A stretch of DNA of 64,000 bases, taken from NCBI RefSeq assembly GCF_002407185.1, contig NZ_CP023563.1, forward strand, positions 2,046,001-2,110,000, in the 5' to 3' direction. Under the pieces are notes generated by a model. That model did no database searches, was not told the DNA's origin, and saw nothing but the letters and a program-made list of their open reading frames with translations. Below, in pieces: positions 8,990 to 18,914 of this stretch; position 1 is the stretch's first letter; each line of letters opens with the position of its first letter. A program made the position numbers and the translations under genes. The DNA is from Brachybacterium vulturis. GTDB taxonomy: Bacteria > Actinomycetota > Actinomycetes > Actinomycetales > Dermabacteraceae.

Positions 8990-9832
8990 GTGGCGAATCA
9001 CCGCGCGGATGGACGAGCAACGGTGCGCAAGCACCGTCTGGTCGGAGGCACCCATCGCGACTCCGTCGTCTCCGCCGGAGCGGTGAAGGTCGGGGTCCTC
9101 GGAGTCCTCGCCACGGCCACGATCGCGGCACCGCTCGCGGCCGCAGCGGCCGGGATCGACGAGGCCGCCCCGCAGGGCGAGACGATCGCCCAGGCCCAGC
9201 CCGCCGCCCCCGCCGCCCAGGCGCCCGCGCCCGTCGCGCTCCCGGTGGCCGATGTCGCCGCCGAGGCGACGGCCGAGACCCGCCCCGAGGATGCCGACGC
9301 CAGCCGCTCCGAGGCGCGCACCGCGCCGGCCCCCGACGACTCCGAGAAGCAGGCCGAGGCCTCCGAGGACGCGGCGAGCACCGGTATCGAGGTCTCTGTC
9401 CCCGAGCCCGTCGAAGAGGCCTCCGCCGCCGAGCCGGTGGGCGACAACGGCTATGTGCGTCCGGTCAGCGGTCCCATCACCTCCGGGTTCGGCGGGCGCA
9501 TGCACCCCGTCCTCGGCTACTTCAAGGGCCATGACGGCGTGGACTTCGGTGCTTCCTGCGGGACCCCGGTCGCCGCCGCCCGGGCCGGCACCGTCATCGC
9601 CGTCGAGTACCACCACGCCTCCGGCAATCGGGTGAAGATCGACCATGGCAACGGGGTCGTCACCGGCTACTACCACCTGCAGGGCTTCAACACCTTGGTG
9701 GGCGCCACCGTCGCCGCCGGCGAGACCATCGGCTATGTCGGCTCCACCGGCCGCTCCACCGGGTGCCACCTGCACTTCGCCAAGATGGACGAGGCGGGCA
9801 ACTACTCCAACCCGATGACGATCCTGCGGTGA
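8990..9832 (+). CDS. Secreted M23-family peptidoglycan endopeptidase
   Basis: 280 residues from GTG 8990, with GGAAGAGG 7 nt upstream. A long basic n-region is followed by a hydrophobic segment ([20 protein letters not shown]), a signal peptide or anchor. An Ala/Pro/Glu-rich spacer of about 110 residues leads to a C-terminal LytM/M23 domain ([20 protein letters not shown]). Zinc ligands are visible: His in GRMHP, Asp in GHDGVDFG near residue 180 and the HLHF motif near residue 261. These enzymes cut peptide cross-bridges in the cell wall. The stop overlaps the tsaD start (GTGA), an unusual pairing that makes tsaD translation depend on this gene. Confidence 0.92.
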   Translation: MANHRADGRATVRKHRLVGGTHRDSVVSAGAVKVGVLGVLATATIAAPLAAAAAGIDEAAPQGETIAQAQPAAPAAQAPAPVALPVADVAAEATAETRPEDADASRSEARTAPAPDDSEKQAEASEDAASTGIEVSVPEPVEEASAAEPVGDNGYVRPVSGPITSGFGGRMHPVLGYFKGHDGVDFGASCGTPVAAARAGTVIAVEYHHASGNRVKIDHGNGVVTGYYHLQGFNTLVGATVAAGETIGYVGSTGRSTGCHLHFAKMDEAGNYSNPMTILR

Positions 9833-10887
9833 CGACCCTCGGGTCCCCGCTCATCCTCGGGGTCGAGTCCTCCTGCGACGAGACCGGCTTCGGCCTCGTC
9901 TCCGACGGTGTCCTGCTGGGACAGGGCCTCGCCTCCAGCGCCGCCCAGCACGCCGACTTCGGCGGAGTGGTCCCCGAGATCGCCGCCCGCGCCCATCTCG
10001 AGGCCGTCGTCCCCACGCTGCGGATCGCGCTCGAGGACGCCGACGTCGACCTGGCGGACATCTCGCATGTCGCCGTCACCTCCGGACCGGGCCTGGCCAC
10101 GGCCGTGCATGTGGGCCTCGCCGCCGCGAAGTCGATCGCCTGGGCGCTCGGCAAGCCCCTCTACGGCGTGCACCACCTGGCCGGCCACGCCGCCGCCGAC
10201 ACCCTCGAGCACGGCCCGTTGCCCGAGCGCAGCATCGTGCTCATCGTCTCCGGCGGCCACACCTCGCTCCTCGCGGTCGGCGACCTGGTGCGCGACCCCA
10301 TCGAGCATCTCGGCGACACCCTGGACGACGCGGCCGGGGAGGCCTTCGACAAGGTCTCCCGCCTGCTCGGCCTCGGCTACCCCGGCGGCCCCGCGATCTC
10401 CCGTGCCGCTGTGGACGGCGATCCCACGGCCTTCTCCTTCCCGCGCGCGATGCTGCGGCCGAGAGATGCGCCGTTCACCTTCTCCTTCTCCGGGCTCAAG
10501 ACCGCCGTGGCCCGCACCGTCGAGACCCTCGAGCGCGCCGGGCAGTCGGTGCCGGTCGCGGACATCGCCGCCTCCTTCGAGCAGGCCGTGGTGGACGTGC
10601 TGGTCACGAAGGCGATACGAGCCGTGCGCGAGCGGAACCTGGACACCCTGGTCATCGTGGGCGGCGTCGCCGCCAATGCCCGCCTGCGCGCGGTCGCGCG
10701 GTCGACGTGCGAGGCAGCGGGCATCGAGCTGCGGATCCCGCCGCCGCGCCTGTGCACCGACAACGGCGCGATGATCGCGGCGGTCGGCGACCTGCTGGTG
10801 CGCTCCGGTGCTGAACCGAGCGGTCTGGGCATCGCCGCGGACCCCTCCGCCGTGCTCCTTGGGGCGCAGCTGCCGCTGCCGGGGTGA
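9829..10887 (+). CDS. tsaD: tRNA N6-threonylcarbamoyladenosine transferase TsaD
   Basis: 352 residues from GTG 9829. TsaD transfers threonylcarbamoyl from its AMP ester to A37 of ANN-decoding tRNAs. The ASKHA-fold start [13 protein letters not shown], the metal ligands HLAGHA near residue 118, VSGGHTSLL, and the C-terminal [10 protein letters not shown] are all present. Its partner TsaC-like protein is also in this window (26770-27768). GTGA overlap with the upstream peptidase gene indicates coupling. The usual neighbours tsaE, tsaB and rimI are not adjacent here. Confidence 0.95.
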   Translation: MTTLGSPLILGVESSCDETGFGLVSDGVLLGQGLASSAAQHADFGGVVPEIAARAHLEAVVPTLRIALEDADVDLADISHVAVTSGPGLATAVHVGLAAAKSIAWALGKPLYGVHHLAGHAAADTLEHGPLPERSIVLIVSGGHTSLLAVGDLVRDPIEHLGDTLDDAAGEAFDKVSRLLGLGYPGGPAISRAAVDGDPTAFSFPRAMLRPRDAPFTFSFSGLKTAVARTVETLERAGQSVPVADIAASFEQAVVDVLVTKAIRAVRERNLDTLVIVGGVAANARLRAVARSTCEAAGIELRIPPPRLCTDNGAMIAAVGDLLVRSGAEPSGLGIAADPSAVLLGAQLPLPG

Positions 10888-10965
10888 GGTCCCTCTCACA
10901 CCCGCGGGGCTCCACGGCGCCGACGCGGTCAGTGCCCCTCAGATGTTGCTAGACTTCCCTAGTCC

Positions 10966-11041
10966 GCCCGCGTAGCTCAGTGGATAGAGCGTCTGCCTCC
11001 GGAGCAGAAGGTCGTAGGTTCGAATCCTGTCGCGGGCACCA
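10966..11041 (+). tRNA. tRNA-Arg (anticodon CCG), CCA encoded
   Basis: Acceptor stem GCCCGCG (10966-10972) pairs with CGCGGGC (11031-11037); the discriminator base is A and CCA follows at 11039-11041. The anticodon stem TCTGC/GCAGA encloses CTCCGGA with CCG at 10999-11001, reading CGG. The T arm has GTAGG TTCGAAT CCTGT, in which one stem pair is G-T. TAGACT at 10950-10955 is a possible -10. Confidence 0.95.
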
Positions 11042-11045
11042 CGAG

Positions 11046-11086
11046 AATCCCCGGTCACGGGCCGTCACGGCCTGTGACCGGGGATT
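11046..11086. terminator. Bidirectional terminator, tRNA-Arg / otsAB
   Basis: A 13-bp perfect stem AATCCCCGGTCAC / GTGACCGGGGATT with further pairing inside (GGCCGTCACGGCC) and a T-rich end (TTTCTT). It serves the tRNA on one side and the convergent otsAB gene on the other. Confidence 0.85.
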
Positions 11087-11093
11087 TCTTCGC

Positions 11094-13370
11094 TCAGCTC
11101 TGCTGGGCGCGCAGCTCCAGCAGTCGCCGCAGCAGGTCCCGCGCCGCCGCGGTGTCCGGGATCCGCAGGCCGGCGGCGGTGTCGCCGCCGCCCACCTTCA
11201 CGCCCACGTCGTGCTCGCCGAGCTGTGCGAAGACGGACTCGTCGGTGACGTCGTCGCCCAGGTACAGCCAGGCATCGGCAGCGCCGGCCCGGGACAGCGC
11301 GTCGATCGCCACCCCCTTCGAGGTGTGCACCACCGCGAACTCGACGACCTCCTTGCCCGGCGTCACCGTGACATCGGGCAGGGTGGTGGCGTACTCGAGC
11401 GCCGAGTCCGTGGCGTTCAGCCCGCCGCGGCCCTTGGCGTTGCGGGTGTGCAGCACGGCGGCCGTCGGCTTCGTCTCCACCTCCGTGCCGGGGTGGGCGC
11501 GGGCGATCCGCCGCAGCGTGGTGGTGATCGCGGCGAGCTGCTCCTCCTTCTCCGGGGTCATGCTCAGCGCGGACTTGTCCAGCACCTCGGCCTGCATCCA
11601 CGGGGGCAGCGCCCCGACCTCGGCGCCGTGGGATCCCACCAGCACCACCGAGCTGGGCATCGCCGTGTGGGAATCGAGATCGGACAGAGCACGCCCGGAG
11701 ATCAGGGCGACGGCGACCCCCGGCAGATCGGAGAGCTCGCGCAGCGCCTCCAGTGCCTCCTGATCGGGCTGGACCGCATCGCGATCGGAGACGATCGGCG
11801 CCATCACGCCGTCGAAGTCGGTGGCGATCAGCAGACGCGGCACCTCCGTGAACTCACGCAGCGCCGCATCCAGCTCCGCAGGATCGGACAGGGCGTCCCC
11901 GGCGAGGCGGACGATCTGCGCTGCCTCGTCCTGCGGAGACCCCGAGGTGGTCAGGCACTCGAGGAACTGATGGGCCCAGTGCTGCACATCGTGCTCCATC
12001 ACCTGGTGGCGCAGGGAGCGCATCGCCTCCTCCTGCTCCTCGGGCGGCATCGCCAGCGACCGCAGGATCGCGGCCTTGAGCTCATCGATGTCGTGCGGGT
12101 TCACCAGCACCGCGGCCCGCAGCTCGTCGGCGGCGCCGGCGAACTCGCTGAGCACCAGCACCCCCTGGAGATCCGGGCGGGAGGCGACGTATTCCTTGGC
12201 CACCAGGTTCATGCCGTCGCGCAGCGCCGTCACCAGCACCACATCGGCGGCCATGAACAGCGCCGTCATCTCCCGCCGGTCGAAGGAGTGGTGCTGGTAC
12301 GACAGGGCCGGCCGGCCCAGCGGGGCATGCTCGCCGTTGATCCGCCCCACCGTCAGCTCCACCTCGTCGCGCAGCTGCCGGTACGCCTCCACCCGCTCCC
12401 GGGACGGCGTGGCGATCTGGATCATCACCGCGTCATGCGGGTCGATCGAGCCGTCGTCCAGCAGCTCGCCCCAGGCCTTGAGGCGGTGCCGGATGCCCTT
12501 GGTGTAGTCCAGGCGGTCCGCCCCCAGCACGATCTTCTCCGGATCGCCGAGGTCCCGGCGCAGCTGGGCGGCACGCTCCCGGATCTCGGGATCCGCGGTG
12601 AGGGTGGAGACGGCGGAGGCGTCGATGGAGATCGGAAAGGTCTGCACCTGGACCTCTCGCACCGGGGCGGCGCCGATCCCGGGCACCGAGATCGTCATCC
12701 CGTCCACGTGGTGGCCCAGCAGCTTGCGCACCGCGGCGAGGAAGTTCAGCGAATCGCTCTCCCTCTGGAAGCCCAGCAGATCCGCGCCGAGCAGCCCGCG
12801 CAGGATGGAATTGCGCTTGGGGAGCTGGGAGAACAGCTCCACCGGCGGGAACGGGATGTGGTTGAAGAACCCGATCCGCACATCGCTGCGCCGGTCCCGG
12901 ATCATCTGCGGGACCAGCTGGAGCTGGTAGTCGTGCACCCAGATGGTCCCTCCCGGGGCCGCGACCGGGGCGGCCTCGGCGGCGAAGCGTCGGTTCGCCG
13001 AGACGTACGAGTCCCACCAGCCGCGATGGAACTCCGGGTCGACGATCACATCGTGGTACAGCGGCCAGAGGGTGGCGTTCGAGTAGCCCTCGTAGTACCG
13101 CTCGATGTCGTCCTGGTCCAGCCGCACCGGGTACAGGCTCATCCCGTCGGCCTCGAAGGGATCGGGGGCCTCTCCGGGGGAGCCGGCCCATCCCACCCAG
13201 GCACCGGAGTCGACGTTGCGCATCACCGACTCCATGGCGGTGACCAGGCCGCCGGGGCTGGTCACCCATTCGGTGGCGCCGTCGGGGAGGGTGCGCGAGT
13301 CCACCGGCAGTCGATTGGCGACGACCACCAGCTCATGCTCGCCGGGGCGGTCCTTGACCGAGGATGACAT
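11094..13370 (-). CDS. otsAB: Fused trehalose-6-phosphate synthase / phosphatase
   Basis: 758 residues. The N-terminal GT20 synthase part (about 1-490) starts LVVVANRLPVDSR and contains VWVHDYQLQLVPQMI, DRLDYTKGIRHRL and FMAADVVLVTALRDGMNLVA; it joins UDP-glucose and glucose-6-phosphate. The C-terminal HAD phosphatase part begins with DFDGVMAPIVSDRD near residue 518 and continues with ISGRALSDL, GSHGAE and LGDDVTDESVF; it removes the phosphate to give trehalose. Both active sites look intact. In many actinobacteria OtsA and OtsB are separate, so the fusion is notable. Start ATG 13370, with AAGGAG 11 nt upstream. Trehalose is a compatible solute and a feeder of the GlgE route, whose genes are at 42-49 kb. 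Confidence 0.95.
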   Translation of the reverse strand: MSSSVKDRPGEHELVVVANRLPVDSRTLPDGATEWVTSPGGLVTAMESVMRNVDSGAWVGWAGSPGEAPDPFEADGMSLYPVRLDQDDIERYYEGYSNATLWPLYHDVIVDPEFHRGWWDSYVSANRRFAAEAAPVAAPGGTIWVHDYQLQLVPQMIRDRRSDVRIGFFNHIPFPPVELFSQLPKRNSILRGLLGADLLGFQRESDSLNFLAAVRKLLGHHVDGMTISVPGIGAAPVREVQVQTFPISIDASAVSTLTADPEIRERAAQLRRDLGDPEKIVLGADRLDYTKGIRHRLKAWGELLDDGSIDPHDAVMIQIATPSRERVEAYRQLRDEVELTVGRINGEHAPLGRPALSYQHHSFDRREMTALFMAADVVLVTALRDGMNLVAKEYVASRPDLQGVLVLSEFAGAADELRAAVLVNPHDIDELKAAILRSLAMPPEEQEEAMRSLRHQVMEHDVQHWAHQFLECLTTSGSPQDEAAQIVRLAGDALSDPAELDAALREFTEVPRLLIATDFDGVMAPIVSDRDAVQPDQEALEALRELSDLPGVAVALISGRALSDLDSHTAMPSSVVLVGSHGAEVGALPPWMQAEVLDKSALSMTPEKEEQLAAITTTLRRIARAHPGTEVETKPTAAVLHTRNAKGRGGLNATDSALEYATTLPDVTVTPGKEVVEFAVVHTSKGVAIDALSRAGAADAWLYLGDDVTDESVFAQLGEHDVGVKVGGGDTAAGLRIPDTAAARDLLRRLLELRAQQS

Positions 13371-13710
13371 GGGTACCGGAACTCCTTCGCAGGGAATCGA
13401 TCTCGGAGGCGAGGGAGCGGGTGCGGGGCGCCCGGTGGGGTCGGACCGCGACTCCCGCGCCGACGCCCCGACACTATCAAGTGCTCTCGCTCACCAGCTG
13501 GGCATCAGGTCCCGCGCCATCCCGTGTACTGCGCGTCCGACCTGTGCGGACCGGTCCCTACCGCGCGGACGGTGCAGCACCCTCCGCACTGTTCGCAGGC
13601 CGGACAGGAGTACGAGGGCGCCGGCCGCGCACCTACTCTCGGAGGGCGCCGACGGCGCGAGCCGCCCGGCGGGAGCGTGCGGGCGGGACGGTGCGAGACC
13701 AGGAGCAGAC
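13371..13710. other. Divergent intergenic region otsAB / lysA
   Basis: 340 bases. I see no supported gene. Possible -10 elements are GATAGT on the minus strand (13478-13473) for otsAB and TACTCT (13634-13639) for lysA; neither has a convincing -35. Nothing else structured stands out. Confidence 0.4.
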
Positions 13711-15123
13711 ATGCGCGCCCACGAGGCCGGAGCCCTACACGGCAACGACGCAGCCCCCACCTGGCTGCCCTACCCCCAGGACGTCAACCACCTGATCGAC
13801 GGCCTGTGGTCGCGGAACACCGTCCGCAGCACCGGGGGCGCTGTCGAGGTCGCCGGCGTGGACGTGCGCCGTATCGCCGAGGAGGTCGGCACCCCGGCCT
13901 TCGTGCTCGACGAGGACGACTTCCGCCACCGCGCCCGCAGCTTCCGCGAGGCCTTCGCCGACGCCTTCCGCCCCCACCGCGGGGCCGACGTCTACTACGC
14001 GGGCAAGGCCTTCCTCTGCGGCGCCGTCGCCCGCTGGGTCGAGGAGGACGGACTGGGCCTGGACGTCTGCACCGGCGGCGAGCTCGCCGTCGCCCTGCGC
14101 GCCGGCTTCCCGACCGAGCGCATCGCCCTGCATGGGAACAACAAGTCCGTACCGGAGATCCGCCGCGCCCTGGAGGCCGGGGTGGGCCGCATCGTCATCG
14201 ACTCCCTCGACGAGATCGAGCTGGTCGACACGCTCGCCGCCCAGCTCGGCAGGCGTGCCGCCGTGATGCTGCGGGTGACCACCGGCGTCGAGGCCCACAC
14301 CCACGAGTTCATCGCCACCGCGCACGAGGATCAGAAGTTCGGCCTCTCCCTCACCGGCGGCGGCGCCTTCGACGCCGTGCGCCGCGTGCTCGAGGCCCCG
14401 CACCTGGACCTGCTGGGCCTGCACTCCCACATCGGCTCCCAGATCTTCGACACCGGCGGTTTCGAGATCGCCGCCCGCCGCGTGCTCGATCTGGTCGCCC
14501 AGGTCCGCGACGAGCTCGGACACACCATCGACCAGCTCGACCTGGGCGGCGGCTTCGGGGTCATGTACAACACCCAGCACACACCGGCCACGCCCGAGGC
14601 GCTCGCCGCCGGGATCGCGGGGATCGTGGAGAAGCAGTGCCACGAGCTCGAGCTCGAGGTGCCCCACGTGTCCTTCGAGCCCGGCCGCGCGATCGCCGGC
14701 CCCTCCACCCAGACCCTGTACTCGGTGGGCACCGTCAAGGACGTGCGCCTCGGCGGCCCCCACCACCGCGTCTACGTCTCCGTGGACGGCGGGATGAGCG
14801 ACAACGTGCGCACCGCGCTGTACGACGCCGACTACTCCTGCCTGCTCACCGGCCGGGTCTCCGACGCCGTGCCCGAGGTGGTCCGCGTGGTCGGCAAGCA
14901 CTGCGAGAGCGGCGACATCGTGGTCAAGGACGAGTACCTCCCCGGCGACGTGGAGCGCGGCGACCTGCTGTCGGTGCCGGTCACCGGTGCCTACTGCTAC
15001 TCGCTGGCCTCCAACTACAACCACGTGCCCCGGCCGCCGGTGATCGCGGTGCGCGACGGCGAGATCCGCACCCTGATCCGTCGCGAGACCGAGGACGACC
15101 TCCTCGGCCTGGACCTCGGCTGA
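13711..15123 (+). CDS. lysA: Diaminopimelate decarboxylase
   Basis: 470 residues; ATG 13711 with AGGAG 5 nt upstream. LysA decarboxylates meso-diaminopimelate to lysine with PLP. Visible: the PLP lysine in VYYAGKAFLC near residue 98, GLDVCTGGELAVAL, LHGNNKS, GLHSHIGSQIFD, LDLGGGFGV, EPGRAIAGPS, and CESGD with the substrate-site Cys near the C-terminus. The frame is open far upstream but the conserved protein starts here. It heads the lysA-hom-thrC-thrB cluster for aspartate-family amino acids; 120 bp separate it from hom. Confidence 0.95.
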   Translation: MRAHEAGALHGNDAAPTWLPYPQDVNHLIDGLWSRNTVRSTGGAVEVAGVDVRRIAEEVGTPAFVLDEDDFRHRARSFREAFADAFRPHRGADVYYAGKAFLCGAVARWVEEDGLGLDVCTGGELAVALRAGFPTERIALHGNNKSVPEIRRALEAGVGRIVIDSLDEIELVDTLAAQLGRRAAVMLRVTTGVEAHTHEFIATAHEDQKFGLSLTGGGAFDAVRRVLEAPHLDLLGLHSHIGSQIFDTGGFEIAARRVLDLVAQVRDELGHTIDQLDLGGGFGVMYNTQHTPATPEALAAGIAGIVEKQCHELELEVPHVSFEPGRAIAGPSTQTLYSVGTVKDVRLGGPHHRVYVSVDGGMSDNVRTALYDADYSCLLTGRVSDAVPEVVRVVGKHCESGDIVVKDEYLPGDVERGDLLSVPVTGAYCYSLASNYNHVPRPPVIAVRDGEIRTLIRRETEDDLLGLDLG

Positions 15124-15182
15124 CCTCTCCGCGCCCCGTCGCATTGGTTCACATCCGGACACATGGTGAGGCGACCCTCGGT

Positions 15183-15188
15183 TAGAGT
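15183..15188 (+). promoter_or_regulatory. -10-like TAGAGT before hom
   Basis: TAGAGT, the same hexamer as before the SGNH gene, 55 nt upstream of the hom start. No clear -35. No threonine-rich leader peptide was found between it and hom. Confidence 0.35.
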
Positions 15189-15243
15189 TCGAGGGCCCGT
15201 CCCCGCCCCCTCCCTCGGCCCTTGTGGAAGGACCACTCCGCAC

Positions 15244-16611
15244 ATGTCACAGCACGCGTCCGGCCTCTCAGCGTCCGGAGAGCACGCCTCCCTCTCGTCG
15301 CTGCCCACCCTCCGGGTCGCGGTCCTCGGCGCCGGCACCGTCGGCGGCGAGGTGCTGCGCCTGATCTCCCAGCAGGCGGACGAGCTCGCCCACCGCGTCG
15401 GCGGACGCCTCGAGGTGATCGGAGTGGCCGTGCGGGACCTCGACCGCGACCGCGGGGAGCACGTGCCCGCCGCACTGCTCACCGAGGACGCCGCCTCCCT
15501 GGTGCACGATGCGGACCTGGTCATCGAGGTGATGGGCGGCATCGAGCCCGCGCGCACCCTGCTGCTGGACGCCATGGCGCACGGCGCCAGCGTGGTGACC
15601 GCCAACAAGGCCCTGCTGGCCCAGGACGGCGCCACCCTCTACGAGGCCGCGGACATCCACGGCGTGGACCTGTACTTCGAGGCGGCGGTCGCCGGCGCGA
15701 TCCCGCTGGTGCGTCCGGTGCGAGAATCGCTGGCCGGGGATCGCATCCAGCGGGTGCTCGGCATCGTCAACGGCACGACCAACTTTATCCTCGACGCGAT
15801 GACGCGCACCGGCGCGAGCTTCGACGACGCGCTCGCCACCGCCCAGCAGCTCGGCTACGCGGAGGCCGATCCCACGGCCGACGTCGAGGGCCACGACGCG
15901 GCGGCCAAGGCCTCGATCCTCGCCTCGCTCGCCTTCCACAGCCGGGTGCGGCTGTCCGCGGTGCACTGCGAGGGCATCACCACCATCTCCGCCCAGGACA
16001 TCGCCGCCGCCGCGCGGATGGGCCGGACCATCAAGCTCCTCTCGATCGTCGAGCGCATCGAGGAGGAGGACGGCGAACGGATCTCCGCCCGCGTCTACCC
16101 GGCGCTGATCCCCGAGGAGCACCCCTTGGCCGCGGTCGCCGAGGCGTACAACGCGGTGTTCATCGAAGCCGACGCCGCCGGGTCGCTGATGTTCTACGGC
16201 CAGGGCGCCGGAGGGTCACCGACCGCGTCGGCCATCCTCGGCGATGTGGTCTCCGCCGCCCGCTCCCGGGTGCACGGCGGGGTGGGCCCGCGGGAGTCGC
16301 GGTACGCCGAGCTCGAGTCGATCCCGCTCGAGGAGCTGCGCAGCGCCTTCTACATCTCGCTCACCGTGGAGGACCGCCCCGGCGTGCTCGCCGAGATCGC
16401 CGGCACCCTGTCCGGCTACGGGATCTCCATCTCGACCATCCATCAGGAGCTGCTCGAGCAGGAGGAGGGGTCCGACGAACCGGCGCAGGCGCACATCGGC
16501 ATCAGCACGCACCGTGCGCTGGAGTCCGCGATGACCGCCTCGCTGGACGTGTTCTCCTCCACCGCCACGGTGCTCAGCATCGATTCCGTCCTGCGCATCG
16601 AAGGAGAATGA
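15244..16611 (+). CDS. hom: Homoserine dehydrogenase
   Basis: 455 residues; ATG 15244 with GGAAGG 12 nt upstream, a slightly long spacing. It reduces aspartate semialdehyde to homoserine. The NAD(P)-binding [17 protein letters not shown], the family signature ([15 protein letters not shown]) and [15 protein letters not shown] are present. A C-terminal ACT domain ([18 protein letters not shown]) suggests feedback control, as known for threonine-inhibited enzymes. hom, thrC and thrB follow in pathway order with a 4-nt gap, then a 4-nt overlap. Confidence 0.96.
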   Translation: MSQHASGLSASGEHASLSSLPTLRVAVLGAGTVGGEVLRLISQQADELAHRVGGRLEVIGVAVRDLDRDRGEHVPAALLTEDAASLVHDADLVIEVMGGIEPARTLLLDAMAHGASVVTANKALLAQDGATLYEAADIHGVDLYFEAAVAGAIPLVRPVRESLAGDRIQRVLGIVNGTTNFILDAMTRTGASFDDALATAQQLGYAEADPTADVEGHDAAAKASILASLAFHSRVRLSAVHCEGITTISAQDIAAAARMGRTIKLLSIVERIEEEDGERISARVYPALIPEEHPLAAVAEAYNAVFIEADAAGSLMFYGQGAGGSPTASAILGDVVSAARSRVHGGVGPRESRYAELESIPLEELRSAFYISLTVEDRPGVLAEIAGTLSGYGISISTIHQELLEQEEGSDEPAQAHIGISTHRALESAMTASLDVFSSTATVLSIDSVLRIEGE

Positions 16612-16615
16612 CCAC

Positions 16616-17674
16616 ATGGCACATCAGTGGCGCGGCGTCCTCGCCGAGTACCGAGAGCATCTTCCGTTCGCCGAGAACGACACCCTGCTGACGCTGGGGG
16701 AGGGCGGCACCCCGCTGATCCCCGCCCCGGCCCTGTCGACGGCGGTCGGTGCGGAGGTCCACGTCAAGGTCGAGGGGATGAACCCCACCGGTTCCTTCAA
16801 GGACCGCGGCATGGTCTCGGCGATGTCGAAGGCGCTGAGCGAGGGCGCGACCGCCGTGGTGTGCGCCTCCACCGGCAACACCAGCGCCTCGGCCGCGGCC
16901 TATGCCACCGCCGCGGGCCTGACCTGTGCGGTGCTGCTGCCGCAGGGGAAGATCGCCGCCGGGAAGCTCGCCCAGGCCGTGGTCCACGGTGCCAAGCTGA
17001 TCCAGGTCGACGGCAATTTCGACGACTGCCTGGAGATCGCCCGCAAGCTGGACGCGGAGCACCCCATCGAGCTGGTCAACTCCGTGAACCCGTATCGCCT
17101 CCAGGGACAGAAGACCGCCGCGTTCGAGGTCGCCGACGCGCTGGGGAAGGCCCCCGACATCCATATCCTCCCCGTCGGCAACGCCGGGAACATCTCCGCC
17201 TACTGGATGGGCTATCGGGAGTACCGCGAGGCGGGCCACACCGACTCGCTGCCGCAGATGTGGGGCTTCCAGGCCGCCGGCGCCGCCCCCTTCGTGGCCG
17301 GGCACCCGATCCCCGACCCCGAGACGGTGGCCACCGCCATCCGCATCGGCGCCCCCGCCTCCTGGCACCTCGCGGTCGAGGCGCGGGACGACTCCGACGG
17401 CCTCATCGACGCGGTCACCGACCAGCAGATCCTCGATGCGCAGAAGCTGCTCGCCGGCGAGGTCGGCATCTTCGTCGAACCCGCCTCGGCGGCCGGTGTG
17501 GCGGGCCTGCTGCAGCAGGCCGAGAAGGGGCTGGTCCCGGCCGGAGCGACGATCGCGATCACCGTCACCGGCAACGGGCTCAAGGACATCGATACCGCGA
17601 TGAGCCAGCACGATCTCACCCCGACCGTGGTGCCGGTGGACATCGCCGCGGCGGCGGAGGCCATCGGCCTGTGA
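16616..17674 (+). CDS. thrC: Threonine synthase
   Basis: 352 residues, the shorter PLP fold-type II class. It converts O-phosphohomoserine to threonine. [13 protein letters not shown] at the N-terminus, the PLP lysine in [11 protein letters not shown] near residue 63, [14 protein letters not shown] and the glycine loop [11 protein letters not shown] are visible. The ribosome site AAGGAG lies inside the end of hom. The stop overlaps thrB (GTGA). Confidence 0.96.
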   Translation: MAHQWRGVLAEYREHLPFAENDTLLTLGEGGTPLIPAPALSTAVGAEVHVKVEGMNPTGSFKDRGMVSAMSKALSEGATAVVCASTGNTSASAAAYATAAGLTCAVLLPQGKIAAGKLAQAVVHGAKLIQVDGNFDDCLEIARKLDAEHPIELVNSVNPYRLQGQKTAAFEVADALGKAPDIHILPVGNAGNISAYWMGYREYREAGHTDSLPQMWGFQAAGAAPFVAGHPIPDPETVATAIRIGAPASWHLAVEARDDSDGLIDAVTDQQILDAQKLLAGEVGIFVEPASAAGVAGLLQQAEKGLVPAGATIAITVTGNGLKDIDTAMSQHDLTPTVVPVDIAAAAEAIGL

Positions 17675-18585
17675 GGATCCAGCACACCCGCGTCTCGGTG
17701 CGGATCCCGGCGACCTCCGCGAACCTCGGTCCGGGATTCGACACCCTCGGTCTCGCCCTGGACCTCTGCGACGACCTGAGCGTGGAGGCGACCACCGGTG
17801 CGGTCGAGATCACCGTGACGGGGGAGGGCGCCGCCTCGGTGCCCGCCGGCGAGGACCACCTCGTGGTGCGCGCCCTGCGGCGGGGTCTCGACCATGCCGG
17901 GGCTCCACAGACCGGTCTGCGGCTGCAGGCCACCAACCGCATCCCGCACGGTCGCGGCCTGGGATCCAGCGCCGCGGCCACCCTTGCCGGGCTGCTGCTG
18001 GCCCGGGGGATGCTCTCCGATCCCGACGCGCTGGACGACCAGGCCGTGCTGCAGCTGGCGACGGAGTTCGAGGGGCATCCCGACAACGCCGCTCCGGCGC
18101 TGTTCGGCGGTGTGGTGCTGTCCTGGATGCGCGGCGCCGCGGCCCGTGCAGCATCGCTGCGCGTCGCAGGCGGTGTGCTGCGGCCGGTGGTGCTGCTGCC
18201 GACCACCACCCTCTCCACCCACCGGGCCAGAGGTCTGCTGCCTGACGAGGTCCCGTACTCCGACGCGGTGTTCAACGCCTCCCGCTCCGCCCTGCTCGTC
18301 CACGCCCTCGCCGGCGCACCGGAGCACCTGCTCGAGGCGACCGAGGACCGGCTGCACCAGGATCGGCGCGCACCGGGCATGCCCGAGAGCGTCGAACTGA
18401 TGCGGGTGCTGCGCCGGGAGGGCCACCCCGCGGTGGTCTCGGGCGCGGGACCGTCTGTGCTGGTGATGGCGGGAGACCGCAGGGACCTGGCACCCCTGGT
18501 GCGCCGGTTCGTGGGCGATCCTGCCGCGTGGCGGATCGCCGAGGTGCCGCTGCGGACGGCCCCCGCCGCGCCTGTGGTAGGTTGA
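17671..18585 (+). CDS. thrB: Homoserine kinase
   Basis: 304-residue GHMP kinase phosphorylating homoserine. It starts at GTG 17671, overlapping thrC by 4 nt. [20 protein letters not shown] at the N-terminus, the ATP-binding [13 protein letters not shown] motif, and the C-terminal [12 protein letters not shown] are intact. Its last codons contain TAGGTT (18578-18583), a possible -10 for rho, so the rho promoter would overlap the end of thrB. Confidence 0.96.
   Translation: MRIQHTRVSVRIPATSANLGPGFDTLGLALDLCDDLSVEATTGAVEITVTGEGAASVPAGEDHLVVRALRRGLDHAGAPQTGLRLQATNRIPHGRGLGSSAAATLAGLLLARGMLSDPDALDDQAVLQLATEFEGHPDNAAPALFGGVVLSWMRGAAARAASLRVAGGVLRPVVLLPTTTLSTHRARGLLPDEVPYSDAVFNASRSALLVHALAGAPEHLLEATEDRLHQDRRAPGMPESVELMRVLRREGHPAVVSGAGPSVLVMAGDRRDLAPLVRRFVGDPAAWRIAEVPLRTAPAAPVVG
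18578..18583 (+). promoter_or_regulatory. -10-like TAGGTT for rho, inside thrB 3' end
   Basis: TAGGTT identical to the hexamers before sigR and the M23 gene. It would start a transcript near 18590 with a leader of about 325 nt before rho. No clear -35. Confidence 0.35.
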
Positions 18586-18914
18586 CCCTGCGTCCAGGCG
18601 ACATCGCGCGACGCTGAACCCTGCAGCAGATCCCTGGTGGATGCTGTGTGCAGAACTCCGCGTTCCGATGTGCTCCCTGATCAAGCGCCCCGCACGGACC
18701 ATGCGCACCATTGTTGACGTGCCATGCAGGCTCGTGCGCCGCCGTAGACGCACCCCGAATCACACCGGCAGGCCCCCCGAGGATGCCTTGCATCGTGGGG
18801 AGAACCCTGTGCGGACCTGTCGTGACAGCACCCGGAGACCAGACGTTCCCGGTGCTGTGCGGCACCCAGACCAGTAACGAGCCGGCGAGACCGGCTCAAC
18901 AGGAAGGAACCCGG
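18586..18914 (+). promoter_or_regulatory. Long rho leader with hairpin at the ribosome site
   Basis: 329 bases between thrB and rho. A perfect 7-bp hairpin GAGCCGG/CCGGCTC (18879-18897) sits directly before the ribosome site AGGAAGGAA. A 78-codon frame (ATG 18641 to TAA 18877), rich in Arg, stops 1 nt before this hairpin; its third-base GC is lower than in true genes here, so I do not call it a gene. Long autoregulatory leaders are known for rho in other bacteria. Confidence 0.45.

Noticed and set aside
8820-8990. Possible ydaO/yuaA c-di-AMP riboswitch before the M23 gene
   Set aside because: Such riboswitches often precede actinobacterial wall hydrolases, but I cannot match the conserved blocks by eye; only an imperfect hairpin is present. 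A covariance-model search would settle it.
10980-13367. Long plus-strand frame starting in the tRNA and running opposite otsAB
   Set aside because: Begins inside a tRNA, crosses a terminator and shows no family similarity.
15124-15243. Threonine attenuator or leader peptide before hom
   Set aside because: No Thr/Ile-rich short frame and no competing hairpins in the 120-bp gap.
18641-18877. 78-codon open frame in the rho leader as a gene
   Set aside because: Third-position GC is mixed and the ribosome site is weak. Kept only as part of the leader finding.
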